From: GCA-2711565 sp963664245
GTDB taxonomy: Bacteria > Bacteroidota > Bacteroidia > Bacteroidales > GCA-2711565
Reading direction: 5' to 3'
DNA length: 64,000 nucleotides
NCBI GenBank assembly: GCA_963664245.1
Contig: OY760934.1
Coordinates: 3,286,001-3,350,000, forward strand
Shown: piece after piece, positions 44,023 through 52,500 of the stretch
Layout of the letters: each line of letters starts with the position of its first letter
Numbering within the stretch: the stretch's first letter is position 1
Translations under genes and position numbers: made by a program
Notes under the pieces: model-generated
Seen by the model: only the letters and a program-made list of their open reading frames with translations
Told to the model about the DNA's origin: nothing
Database searches by the model: none

Positions 44023-44448
44023 TTAGTTTTTTGCAGAATTAAATCTGTAAATATCAATATCTGTCGTTGTGCTTGTCCTGTATAGAAATTCAATTGTTTT
44101 CAGGTCATGTCCTAATGCTGGTGTCGAATTATCTTCGTTCGTATCGATGTACAAAACAATTTTTAACACCGAGTCCAATTTAAATTGCTTTTTTAAATCA
44201 TTGATAATCTCAATCTTGTCGTACAATTGAGACACGATTTCGTCAACTAAATTGTCAATTTGTATGTATTCTTTTCCTTTGTCTGTAGATATTTCCCAGT
44301 TAGCAAACTCTAAAATCGGTTTAAATTTTCCCTTATCACCTTTTCCCCAAGAGTTTGTCGGTTCGATACCAAGTCTATTTGTCACCTCGTCAGTGTCAAG
44401 ACTTTCTCCAGTGAGAGCAAAATAAACATATGAATTACCTGTTTCCAT
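44023..44448 (-). CDS. DUF4279 family protein
   Basis: 141 residues. YVYFALTGESLDTDEVTNRLGIEPTNSWGKGD is typical of the DUF4279 domain, along with WEISTDKGKEY and VDEIVSQLYDKIEIINDL. The function is unknown; such genes often sit in accessory, toxin-immunity-like contexts. It lies between the IS91 element's remnant gene and tRNA-Ser. Confidence 0.8.
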   Translation of the reverse strand: METGNSYVYFALTGESLDTDEVTNRLGIEPTNSWGKGDKGKFKPILEFANWEISTDKGKEYIQIDNLVDEIVSQLYDKIEIINDLKKQFKLDSVLKIVLYIDTNEDNSTPALGHDLKTIEFLYRTSTTTDIDIYRFNSAKN

Positions 44449-44786
44449 TTTTTCTTTTTAAAATACCCAACGTACGTATAAACCAATGTGTGTTATTTTA
44501 CTTATAGCAAAAGTTGTATAACACAACTTCTTAAATATTTAAACTACCTTTCACAATGCCGGGGAGTAAGCATTTGTCATCTACAATACTAATATACAAA
44601 AAATTATAATCTAAGATAGTTCTCTTTGATTTAACAATTAAATAGGAAAAAGTAATCCCGATCCATCTCTATATGAGGATTCAAAGAGTGGTAGGACATT
44701 ATTAAGTTTTTGGGATCCCCCTCTATTTAAGCATTGGAAAGTCAATTTTTATCGAGAATGGATTAGATGTGCACTTTTTATATAAA
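44449..44786. other. Gene-free gap between DUF4279 and the tRNA-Ser terminator
   Basis: About 340 AT-rich bases with no supported reading frame. It includes a small hairpin-like element (AAGTTGT/ACAACTT near 44507-44526). No promoter of the canonical form was identified. Confidence 0.5.
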
Positions 44787-44831
44787 CAAAAAATCGCAAA
44801 AATATTTATTTAAAATGTCTTGCGATTTTTG
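44787..44831 (-). terminator. Intrinsic terminator of tRNA-Ser
   Basis: AAAATCGCAA and TTGCGATTTT arms (about 44820-44830 and 44788-44798) read on the minus strand directly after the CCA end, then a T-run. Confidence 0.75.
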
Positions 44832-44835
44832 TTGG

Positions 44836-44923
44836 CGGAGAGTAAGGGATTCGAACCCTTGGTCCGCACAAGGCGGACAACGGTTTTCGAGACCGCCCCG
44901 TTCGACCACTCCGGCAACTCTCC
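44836..44923 (-). tRNA. tRNA-Ser (anticodon CGA)
   Basis: 88 bases on the minus strand, with a 7-bp acceptor stem (GGAGAGT/ACTCTCC), anticodon loop TCTCGAAAA giving CGA, a long class II variable arm (GTCCGCCTTGTGCGGAC) and GGTTCGAATCC T-loop. CCA is encoded at 44833-44835. It decodes UCG. Confidence 0.95.
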
Positions 44924-44994
44924 GTGGCTGCAAAATTATAAAAAACTACAATTATAATTTATAAAATATAACGAGAGGGCAAAAAATATTTCAT

Positions 44995-45690
44995 TCAGGA
45001 ACTAACCCGTGATAAAAACAGGGCCTTGAATACTTTGCCAATAGGGATGTTTGTGTTTTTAACAATGAGGTGGTTGTTAAAACGTTTTTCAATTTTGTCA
45101 AGAGCAATGATAAAAGATTTGTGTACCCTGCAAAACCGGGTCTCAGGTAATTTGGTTTCAATATCTTTTAACCTCCCTAAAACCATGTGTTTTTTGTTTG
45201 CCGTATGGATGAAGAAATAATTCTGGGCTCCTTCAATATAGTAAATCTCGTCAAGCTTAATTTGAAGTATTCCGTTATCTGTTTTTATTTCAATAAAATC
45301 ATTTTCGATGGCCTTATTGCTGGGTTCAGTAGGATTGTTATACATTTCGTTTACCCGGTTAATTGCCTTTATAAAACGGGCCAAGGTATAAGGTTTAAGC
45401 AGGTAATCAACGGCTTTGTAATCGTAACTTTGAACGGCGTACTCAGAATAAGCCGTGGTGAATATTACATGGGGGATTTTTTCTAATGAATCTAAAAATT
45501 CAATTCCATTCAAGTCGGGCATGTTTATGTCCAAAAGCAGCAGGTCAACTTCATTATCTTTCAGGTACGAGAGGGCATCAAACGGGTTTCTGAAATATTC
45601 TTTTATCTCAATAAAAGGAACTTTTTCGGCAAAAAGCTGGATGACTTCAAGAGCTTTGGGTTCATCATCGATAGCGATACAACGGATCAT
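44995..45690 (-). CDS. LytTR-type response regulator
   Basis: 231 residues. The receiver domain (1-120) has AIDDEPKALEV, phosphoacceptor Asp in LLLLDINMPDLNG (about residue 54) and the K in LLKPYT. The LytTR DNA-binding domain (about 135-230) has the FCRVHKSFIIAL and NNHLIVKNTNIPIG blocks. Its start overlaps the stop of the kinase gene (TAATG), a coupled two-component operon. The divergent permease is the likely regulated gene by the usual arrangement, although that permease is broken here. Confidence 0.93.
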   Translation of the reverse strand: MIRCIAIDDEPKALEVIQLFAEKVPFIEIKEYFRNPFDALSYLKDNEVDLLLLDINMPDLNGIEFLDSLEKIPHVIFTTAYSEYAVQSYDYKAVDYLLKPYTLARFIKAINRVNEMYNNPTEPSNKAIENDFIEIKTDNGILQIKLDEIYYIEGAQNYFFIHTANKKHMVLGRLKDIETKLPETRFCRVHKSFIIALDKIEKRFNNHLIVKNTNIPIGKVFKALFLSRVSS

Positions 45691-46700
45691 TATTTCGTGA
45701 CTGGAATAATCAAATTTACAACGAATTGATTGTTTTTCTCACCTATCTCGATAAAATATTCTTTTTTGAACAAAAGATTTAAGCGTTTTGTTACGTTGGC
45801 GATTCCGATACCGGATTGATCCAGCTTCTTCCCGCGACTTTCAATAAGCGGGTTTTTAACAACAAGCCGAACTTCGTCGCTGCTGATATTTATTTGAATA
45901 TTAATCTCGGTTTTGTGTTTGGTCGTAAGCCCGTGTTTGAATGCGTTTTCAATAAACGGGATGAAAAGCATTGGGGGAACCTTCTTTTTGCCGGGCGTTC
46001 CGGTAATTTTAATGTCGATAACGGTCTTGTCTTCATCAGAGTATCTGAGTTTTTGCAGTTCAATGTAGTTGTGAATGTGTTCAATTTCTTTTTCCAGTTC
46101 GATGTATTCGTTTTGGGTGTCATAAATAATGTATCTCATCAGTTCTGAGAGCTGCGAAATACCGTTGGCCGTTTCGTTGTCACCTTTGGTAATTGCCATT
46201 GCATACAAGGTATTTAATGTATTGAAAAAGAAATGTGGGTTAATTTGGGATTTTAAATAATCCAATTCGGTTTTGATTTTATCATGAATAACTGCATTTA
46301 GTTCAGCATTATGTTTATCGAGCAGGTATTTAAGCAGGGTGGAAATTATAATCGCAATCAGAGGTACAAACCTGAAATCTAAACTGTTGTTGGTGAGATA
46401 AATTTTGTCGGCAATTAATAGATTTTTTTCTGTCGGGTAATCCGTGATTATTTCAATGAAAAAAGCAGCTGCAAAAACAGTAAGTGCTGCGAGTATAAAA
46501 TAAAGCACCGTTTTCTTTTTCTTGAAAAAACTTTTCAGTAAATAAAAATGGATATACACCGCCGGTAATGTTACCACGACAACTTTAAAACTAAGCTTCA
46601 CCCCCAAAGTTAGGCTTAATAGCAATAAAACCGTTGCCCAAATAAGCAGGTTCAGGAGGTAATAATTTTCATGATTTTTTTTGATAGAAAATTTTAACAT
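45690..46700 (-). CDS. LytS-type sensor histidine kinase
   Basis: 336 residues. About four membrane helices (residues 12-130), then His in the phosphoacceptor motif LKSQINPHFFFNTLNTL and the ATP-binding segment FIENAFKHGL plus GIGIANVTKRL. It pairs with the LytTR regulator downstream, sharing a stop-start overlap. A strong Bacteroidota promoter lies directly upstream (46705-46736), leaving almost no leader. Confidence 0.92.
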   Translation of the reverse strand: MLKFSIKKNHENYYLLNLLIWATVLLLLSLTLGVKLSFKVVVVTLPAVYIHFYLLKSFFKKKKTVLYFILAALTVFAAAFFIEIITDYPTEKNLLIADKIYLTNNSLDFRFVPLIAIIISTLLKYLLDKHNAELNAVIHDKIKTELDYLKSQINPHFFFNTLNTLYAMAITKGDNETANGISQLSELMRYIIYDTQNEYIELEKEIEHIHNYIELQKLRYSDEDKTVIDIKITGTPGKKKVPPMLFIPFIENAFKHGLTTKHKTEINIQINISSDEVRLVVKNPLIESRGKKLDQSGIGIANVTKRLNLLFKKEYFIEIGEKNNQFVVNLIIPVTK

Positions 46701-46704
46701 GATA

Positions 46705-46736
46705 CAAAACTATTTAAGACGGTCTTATTCTCCAAA
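46705..46736 (-). promoter_or_regulatory. Complete Bacteroidota promoter of the LytS/LytTR operon
   Basis: On the minus strand TTTG (46733-46736), a 20-base spacer, then TAGTTTTG (46705-46712). The start codon at 46700 is only 4 bases beyond, so the transcript may be leaderless. Confidence 0.65.
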
Positions 46737-46856
46737 ACTAATTGATAAAAGGCGTTAATGTAGCATTTTAATTGTTTGTAATATAATTGGGGGGCTTGGT
46801 CAAAAAAGGCTTTCATTAGACTTTCTCAGTGCTGATTTTTGTAAGAAAAAGATAAA

Positions 46857-49279
46857 ATGCTAGTAAATTATTTTAAAGTCGCTTTACGAAACCTCGTTAA
46901 ATATAGGTTCTCGAGCTTAATAAACGTATTAGGATTATCATTGAGTATGTCTGTGGGCTTGATTGTTATATTGTTGCTCTCAGATTTGTACCGCTACGAT
47001 GAGTTCAATGTAAAAAAGGATTCGATATACCGGATCACCACCAATTTTGAAACGATATTTGGAAGTTCTGAAATGGCTTGTAGTCCGGCCCCACTGGCCG
47101 AAAGCCTTTTAGATGATTACCCGCAGGTTTTGAAGATGGTTAAATTTGAAAAGCTTGGAGGTGTTATTGATGTTAGCGGGAAAAAGCTAAATGCCGATGG
47201 ATTATATGCCAGCAAAGATTTTTTTGAACTCTTTAGTTACGATCTGTCCGACGGAATAAAGACCACTGCCTTGGAGGAAGCTTACTCGGTTGTTATTACC
47301 GCCAAGCTGGCAAAAAAAGTCTTTGGTAAAGATAACCCCATTCATAAAATTTTAAAAATTGAAAACCTTGGAAACTTTAAAGTTACGGCTGTTATTCGTG
47401 AGGAGAAATACCTCTCACACCTGCAGTTCGATTTTTTACTTTCCTATAAAACCTTTGAAATTTTATCAAGAACCCAAAAGGATGAGACTGTGGCTAATGG
47501 AAATAACAATATGCAGCATTATTCGCAAGCGAGGTGGGAAAGTTTCAATACCAGCTATTCTTACCTGCTTCTCGATGAAAGAACCGATCTTCCCAAACTT
47601 TTGCATTATATGAACACGGCTTATAGCGGGCATTATGCTCACATGAAAAAGATTCATTTTAGCTTTGGCTTGCAAGCCGTAACAAAAATTTGTCCCGGGC
47701 CGGTTATTGCCAACCAGATCGGCTTCTCTTTTCCTGTTAAAATGGCCGTTCTTTTTATTGTTATCTCAATTGTTATTTTGGTTTTGGCCTCGTTTAATTA
47801 TACCAATTTAACCCTGGCCCGTTCGTTAACCAGGGCAAAAGAAGTCGGTATAAGAAAAGTGTTGGGAGCCAATAAGGGTTCAATTATAATTCAATATGTG
47901 ATTGAAGCGGTGATAATATCATTTATTGCCTTGCTTCTTGCCGTTTGCCTTGCCAACATTGTTATTCCGCAGCTATTGGGAATTGATCCAATGCTGGCTG
48001 AACTCTTCAGCTTAACATTTAGTTACAGTTCCGTTGTGATATCAATTGCTTTTACCTTATTTGCAGGTTTGATTTCGGGCCTGATCCCTTCTTTGTACAT
48101 GTCAAACGTTAAGGCTGTGAAAGTATTAAAAGGCTTGATCCGTGTTAAGTTAATTGGCGGGATGAACCTACGGAAAATTCTTATAGGCCTGCAATTTTTA
48201 TTTACAATTTTATTTGTGATTATAGCGGTATTGCTGGCCAGGCAAATCACCGATATTAAGTCGACCGATTTAGGGTTTGATACCGAAAACCGTATGCTTG
48301 TTAATCTGCAGGGTTTGGATTATAATGTTGTAACGAATGCTCTAAAAGGAAACCCGAATGTTGTTTACGTTTCAGCTTCTTCAGGGGTTCCTGTTTTAGG
48401 TGGTAACTGGGTAAAATCAAAGGTTAAAAAAAATGCCACGGAAGGAGAGGAGTTAATTTATCAATATTCGGTTACCCCTGATTTTATTCCTAATATGAAA
48501 ATGAATTTGCTGCATGGAAGAAATTTTGATTTGTTGGATGCTGATGGATCGACCCGGAAAATTATTGTGAACCAATCCTTTGTCCATTTCTTTGGTTTTC
48601 CTTCTTCAACCGATGCCATCGGAGAGAAAGTGATTGTAAATGGTGTTGAATCCCAAATTATTGGTATTGTCCAAGACTTTTTTATCCGTACTACACTCGA
48701 AAAATTGAGCCGGTTGTTTTACTGTTTGATCCGGATTAAATGGCTCATCTGCTTATAAAATATCATCCGGGCGTAAATAAAAAAGCATTTGCCGATGAAA
48801 TGGAAAAAGCCTGGGGAAAACTTGATCAAAGCCGTTCATTTTCATTCCAGTATTTAGATGAATCGAGTGATTTTAACAACCGGATGTATAATTATATTTT
48901 AAGCGTGGTGGCATATATTGCTTTATTGGCAATATCTATTGCATGTTTTGGTTTAATGGGGATGATGGCCTTTAATACTCAGTCGAGGGTTAAAGAAATT
49001 GGAATCCGAAAAGTATTTGGGATTAATCGGATGCGTTTGCTGGTTTTGTTGGCAAAAGATTACTTTATTATCATCTCGCTTTCATCGCTTGTTTCGTTAA
49101 TTATTATTTGGTTTGTTAGCCAGGAAGTGCTTAAATATTTGCCCAATTCAATTGGTTTCGATTTGCTTAGTATCATCCTGGGACTTTCGCTAACCGTTTT
49201 GATAGCCTTTTTAAGCATCTTTTCCCAAATCTTTATTGCTGAAAAAAGTAATACGCTAAAAGCCTTGCAAAATCAATAG
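46857..49279 (+). pseudogene. MacB/FtsX-type ABC transporter permease, inactivated
   Basis: An intact gene would give about 805 residues. The first part (46857-48758) starts MLVNYFKVALRNLVKYRFSS with the periplasmic MacB domain and three membrane helices; the rest (48740-49279) carries the C-terminal FtsX helices. Near 48700 the GAAAAATTG has lost one A relative to the frame that reads RKIEPVVLLFDPD. That frame then meets TAA directly before MAHLLIKYHPG. Two independent lesions suggest decay rather than a sequencing error. Such permeases export antimicrobial peptides or sense them with an ATPase. Confidence 0.8.
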
Positions 49280-49570
49280 AAAGTTTTTGAGAGATCCCCG
49301 CCAGCTGGTTAATTCTATTTCCGATAGCCGATATTTTATTAAAATCTTGTTAATCCTGTCTTTAGATTGTTGAATCAGAAGGTTTAAATCCTTTGCATTT
49401 TTTTCACCTTTTCTAACAATCTTTTTATTTGGATCCCAATGTTTAGCCTGGATGTCAACCCTTGTTTGTAGCTCAATTCTCTCTTTATTTATCCAAAACC
49501 TAATAATAACCAGGCTTTTACCGCCTCTCTTTACATAATCTCTTCTTAAGCAAGTAGTTAGAGTTATCAT
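49256..49570 (-). pseudogene. N-terminal fragment of a tyrosine integrase
   Basis: 104 residues; the first 85 resemble an integrase arm-type DNA-binding domain (RFWINKERIELQTRVDIQAKHWDPNKK). The catalytic domain is missing. The last 15 residues run into the opposite strand of the permease pseudogene, so the break is at about 49310. This is a trace of an earlier integration at the same tRNA-Glu locus. Confidence 0.65.
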
Positions 49571-49656
49571 AATTCTCCGTTAATTTTCCGTGTAGCATAT
49601 AGGTATTTTGGGAGGCAAAATTTGTTGGTAGTATAATCCTTAATTACTTGAAATAC

Positions 49657-49688
49657 AAAAAGCTCCATCGTAATATATGAGAGCTCTT
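49657..49688 (-). terminator. Ancestral terminator of tRNA-Glu, displaced
   Basis: GAGCTC / GAGCTTTTT stem followed by T, read on the minus strand, located just beyond the partial tRNA-Glu copy (49698-49750). It was probably the tRNA's terminator before integration. Confidence 0.5.
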
Positions 49689-49697
49689 CATTGGTTC

Positions 49698-49750
49698 GTA
49701 GTCCGTAGGGGATTCGAACCCCTGTTACCAGGATGAAAACCTGGCGTCCT
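49698..49750 (-). repeat. Left attachment site: 53-bp partial tRNA-Glu
   Basis: Identical over 53 bases to 52352-52404, the 3' part (T arm, variable loop, anticodon arm) of the intact tRNA-Glu. The D arm and acceptor 5' strand are absent, so it is a displaced end and not a functional tRNA. Confidence 0.9.
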
Positions 49751-49885
49751 TTTTTTTAACAATGATGAGTCGTCTGAAAGAGCTGATATTAGTGCGTTTT
49801 AGAAGATTTTAAAATGTAAAGGATTAGTTTTTTAAGTAAAAAAGGGACTTTCTGAAGAGGGGAATCGGGTAAAAATTACCCATAA

Positions 49886-49906
49886 ATTTGGACGCCATTT
49901 GGACGC
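49886..49906 (+). repeat. Direct repeat ATTTGGACGC, two copies 11 bases apart
   Basis: Copies at 49886-49895 and 49897-49906, one helical turn apart, 21 bases before the integrase start. Possible integrase arm sites or an autoregulatory operator. Confidence 0.5.
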
Positions 49907-49927
49907 TAATGCCATTTTTGTGTCCTA

Positions 49928-51145
49928 ATGGTGAACCTCTCTGAAGTCGGAAAGGAAAAAATGGGGACCTTCAGAGTAACTAAAGTTTCAGATTCGATCT
50001 ATGTAGTTTATACCCATAATCGCTCTCGGTATAAAAGATCAACAAGAGTTAAAGTTGAGGACAAGTATTGGAATAAGTCTTCCGGTCGAGTGCGAAATAG
50101 TCATCCTAATGCTCAGGGATTTAATCAAATTATTACAGATTATCTACAGGAGTTAATTAATCAGGTATCTGTTCTGAGAGCCCAAGGACTTGAGCCAACA
50201 ATAGAAAACCTACGAAAGGTCATAAGCAGTCAATCCAAATCTTCAAAGCATGATTTTTTAAGGGATTATATGGGATTTCTTCGCTTTAAAGAATCAAGGG
50301 TTTCAAAAGGATTTCTAAAAGCTCATAACCAAACATATAACCTTTGTAAAGAATACCAGGAAGATTTTGGGAATGTATGGGACATTAACGAACTCAATAA
50401 GGAATTCTTTGACTTATTTGTAAACTTTATGCTGGTCAGAAAAGAGCTGATGGAGTCCACCGTCCAGGCTCATGTGAAAAGGTTGAAGGCATTTATCAGG
50501 AATACATATCCTGACTTTGACCTACGATTTATAAGCTTTAAGCCTATTGGAGTATATCACGATTCTATTATCTACTTATACGAGTCCGAGATACTTTTCC
50601 TAAAGAATGTTCATCTTGAGCGAGGATCTTTTCGAAAAACGAGGGATTTGTTTTTGTTTTGTTGTCTGACGGGGATGCGTTATGGGGATTCTCAGCGTTA
50701 TGATCCAGCATGGGAGGATAGAGGTATATTAGAATTCAGGATGGAGAAAACAGGTGGTAAAGCGTATCCTCCCTTGAACAAAACGGCCGGAGACGTCTTA
50801 AGAAGATGGGGTGGGGTGCCGCCAAAAATTAGTGGGCAGAAATATAACGAGTATTTGAAGGAGCTTTTTAAATATCTGGAAATGGATCGAATGGTTCCCA
50901 TCATGGAGAAGAGAAAAGATAATTCAATACGTGGTTATAAGTTAGTTGAGATACATCGCAAGTTATATGATGTAATATCTTCCCACATTGCCAGAAAGAC
51001 TTTTATATCCAATGCTTTATTAAAGGGGATAAGTATTCAGGATGTAATGAAAATGTCCGGGCATTCGGATTATGCTGCCATGAAACCCTATATTGCTATT
51101 AGTAAGAAGCATTTAAGGGATGTTTCAAAGTTATGGGATATTTAA
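49928..51145 (+). CDS. Tyrosine integrase of the tRNA-Glu element
   Basis: 405 residues; ATG 49928, with residue 12 (MGTFRV) as an alternative start. Arm-type DNA-binding N-domain about residues 12-95 (YVVYTHNRSRYKRSTRVKVEDKYWNK), SAM-like core-binding domain about 105-210, catalytic domain about 220-400 with Arg in CLTGMRYGDSQ, HIARKTF, SGHSDYAAM and catalytic Tyr in KPYIAISK. It belongs to the Bacteroidota type of phage/conjugative-element integrases. It recombines the 53-bp tRNA-Glu repeat. Confidence 0.93.
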   Translation: MVNLSEVGKEKMGTFRVTKVSDSIYVVYTHNRSRYKRSTRVKVEDKYWNKSSGRVRNSHPNAQGFNQIITDYLQELINQVSVLRAQGLEPTIENLRKVISSQSKSSKHDFLRDYMGFLRFKESRVSKGFLKAHNQTYNLCKEYQEDFGNVWDINELNKEFFDLFVNFMLVRKELMESTVQAHVKRLKAFIRNTYPDFDLRFISFKPIGVYHDSIIYLYESEILFLKNVHLERGSFRKTRDLFLFCCLTGMRYGDSQRYDPAWEDRGILEFRMEKTGGKAYPPLNKTAGDVLRRWGGVPPKISGQKYNEYLKELFKYLEMDRMVPIMEKRKDNSIRGYKLVEIHRKLYDVISSHIARKTFISNALLKGISIQDVMKMSGHSDYAAMKPYIAISKKHLRDVSKLWDI

Positions 51146-51226
51146 TAAATTATTATAAAATAATCTAATAGTAAAAAAAAATATATATATTTAACATTGT
51201 TTTTAAGCTATTTGTTGGAATTTAAT

Positions 51227-51234
51227 TACATTTG
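51227..51234 (+). promoter_or_regulatory. -7 box (TACATTTG) before the cargo genes of the element
   Basis: TAnnTTTG match 14 bases before the ATG at 51249, after the integrase stop, so the three cargo genes likely have their own promoter. Confidence 0.4.
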
Positions 51235-51248
51235 CGCAACTTATTATT

Positions 51249-51587
51249 ATGGAAAAGAAACCAGAAATAACTATTCATAACATTAAAAGTAATAAGTTTA
51301 GACACTCACACGCTGATGGTGCAAGTGCAAGTTTAACACCTCATGGTTATATAAATATAAACTTTTTTAGTGAAAGAAATGCTATTCCTAAGGGCACGGT
51401 ATTTGTTGTAAATGATGATGGTAAATTAGGTGAAGCTAAGGCGAATATACCGGGTTCAAAAATTGGTTTGGTTCGTGAGTTTGATTTTGGTGTTTATCTC
51501 GATGTAGAAGTTTGCAAAAGAGTAGTTACTTTATTAAATCAAAAGATTAAAGAACACGAAACGTACTTTTCAAAAGATAAAAAATAA
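51249..51587 (+). CDS. Unknown 112-residue cargo protein
   Basis: No family is recognised with confidence. It starts MEKKPEITIHNIKSNK and has a repeated pattern of short strands (SASLTPHGYININFFSER; AIPKGTVFVVNDDGKLG), then ends in a helix (DVEVCKRVVTLLNQKIKEHE). The strand-turn-helix layout is a little like the small DUF3467-type proteins. No signal peptide or membrane segment. It sits between the integrase and the toxin-antitoxin genes, 7 bases before the antitoxin start. Confidence 0.5.
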   Translation: MEKKPEITIHNIKSNKFRHSHADGASASLTPHGYININFFSERNAIPKGTVFVVNDDGKLGEAKANIPGSKIGLVREFDFGVYLDVEVCKRVVTLLNQKIKEHETYFSKDKK

Positions 51588-51594
51588 CTTTAAA

Positions 51595-51849
51595 ATGTAT
51601 TCAACAACATATACTTCTAATAATATTAGTTATCTAATACTTTCAATGTTATTGGATGAGTTAACTACAATTATTCCCAATTCGGGTATTTGTTTTCCTG
51701 CAAATTATTCATTTGCTAATTCAATAGAATTTGTTGAAGTTGATGAAAGTGATACAGAGCTAACGTTACACTCTATGAATTTATCTGAACAGAGTCTATT
51801 TGAAGAGTGGGAAAACGAAGATGATGAACATTGGGAGTCATTTTTATAA
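51595..51849 (+). CDS. Probable antitoxin of a MazF-type toxin
   Basis: 84 residues, acidic at the end (EEWENEDDEHWESFL), six bases upstream of the MazF-like gene on the same strand. Position, size and an acidic C-tail fit an antitoxin that occupies the toxin's RNA-binding groove. The N-terminus is not the usual MazE or ribbon-helix-helix fold, so DNA binding is not evident. The role is inferred from context. Confidence 0.55.
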   Translation: MYSTTYTSNNISYLILSMLLDELTTIIPNSGICFPANYSFANSIEFVEVDESDTELTLHSMNLSEQSLFEEWENEDDEHWESFL

Positions 51850-51855
51850 AATCTT

Positions 51856-52188
51856 ATGTGTTATAATCAAGGAGATATTGTACTTGTTCCATTTCCTTAT
51901 ACATCTGGCAAAAGCTCGAAGGTTAGACCTGCGATAGTCGTTTCTAACGCTATTGTTAATAGAACAAAAGATGTTATTTTAGCTCAAATAACCTCTAATC
52001 CAAATTATGACTATTATTCTTATGAACTTGACCCAAAGAATCTTTCTAATTCTTTAATAAGACCAAGCCAAGTTAGGTGTCATAAATTATTTACTTGCCA
52101 AAAATCAATCGTAATAAAAACGATTTCAGCTCTTGACCCAATGGGGCTTAATGAGTTGTATGAGAAAATTTGTACATTACTCTCTTAA
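51856..52188 (+). CDS. MazF/PemK-family toxin
   Basis: 110 residues. GDIVLVPFPYTSGKSSKVRPAIVVSN is the canonical PemK/MazF start (Arg/Pro block about residues 7-31), with QITSNPNYDYYSYEL and VRCHKLFTCQKSIVIK conserved later. These enzymes cut mRNA at short sites. It follows the probable antitoxin by 6 bases. The pair can stabilise the small element in the chromosome. Confidence 0.85.
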   Translation: MCYNQGDIVLVPFPYTSGKSSKVRPAIVVSNAIVNRTKDVILAQITSNPNYDYYSYELDPKNLSNSLIRPSQVRCHKLFTCQKSIVIKTISALDPMGLNELYEKICTLLS

Positions 52189-52303
52189 AAGTGCACATTT
52201 GCACTGTACTTTGGGGTTATTCATGCTACGTAGTAATTATAAATGATATGTATTTATTTACGAGTCAAGCTGATAATTTGTTGGGAATAAGTTTCTTGTG
52301 TAC

Positions 52304-52340
52304 TAAAAAAGTCAGTAAGTATGACTAACTTACTGACTTT
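52304..52340 (-). terminator. Element-borne terminator for tRNA-Glu
   Basis: Perfect 12-bp arms AAGTCAGTAAGT (52309-52320) and ACTTACTGACTT (52328-52339) with a 7-base loop. Read on the minus strand, a T-run follows (52304-52308). It lies inside the element, 10 bases past the tRNA CCA. Confidence 0.8.
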
Positions 52341-52351
52341 CAGTTCTTTTG

Positions 52352-52404
52352 GTAGTCCGTAGGGGATTCGAACCCCTGTTACCAGGATGAAAACCTGGCG
52401 TCCT
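52352..52404 (-). repeat. Right attachment site: 53 bp within intact tRNA-Glu
   Basis: Matches 49698-49750 exactly. Lies inside the tRNA-Glu gene, so the element recreated the 3' part of the tRNA on entry. Confidence 0.9.
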
Positions 52405-52426
52405 GACCTGACTAGACGAACGGACC
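52353..52426 (-). tRNA. tRNA-Glu (anticodon TTC)
   Basis: 74 bases on the minus strand starting GGTCCG, with anticodon loop TTTTCAT (anticodon TTC), T-loop GGTTCGAATCC, discriminator A and encoded CCA at 52350-52352. It is the integration target of the small element; the terminator now used comes from the element. Confidence 0.93.
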
Positions 52427-52500
52427 ATGTTTCGTTTTGCGTGTGCAAAAATAATACTTTTTTCTATATCGCAAAATAATTTTTACATTTTTGCAAAAAA

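Larger units (their letters stand above)
49751..52404 (+). mobile_element. Minimal integrative element in tRNA-Glu (2,654 bp)
   Basis: Bounded by the 53-bp direct repeat at 49698-49750 and 52352-52404. It contains a tyrosine integrase (49928-51145), an unknown gene (51249-51587) and an antitoxin-toxin pair (51595-51849, 51856-52188), all on the plus strand. It ends with a replacement terminator for the tRNA (52304-52340). No replication, transfer or packaging gene is present. Confidence 0.9.

Noticed and set aside
48740..49279. Separate small FtsX-like protein
   Set aside because: It continues the permease domain architecture after a frame loss and a stop, so it is the 3' part of a pseudogene.
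49698..49750. Second tRNA-Glu gene
   Set aside because: Only the 3' part is present; the D arm and 5' acceptor strand are missing, so it is the displaced end of an integration event.
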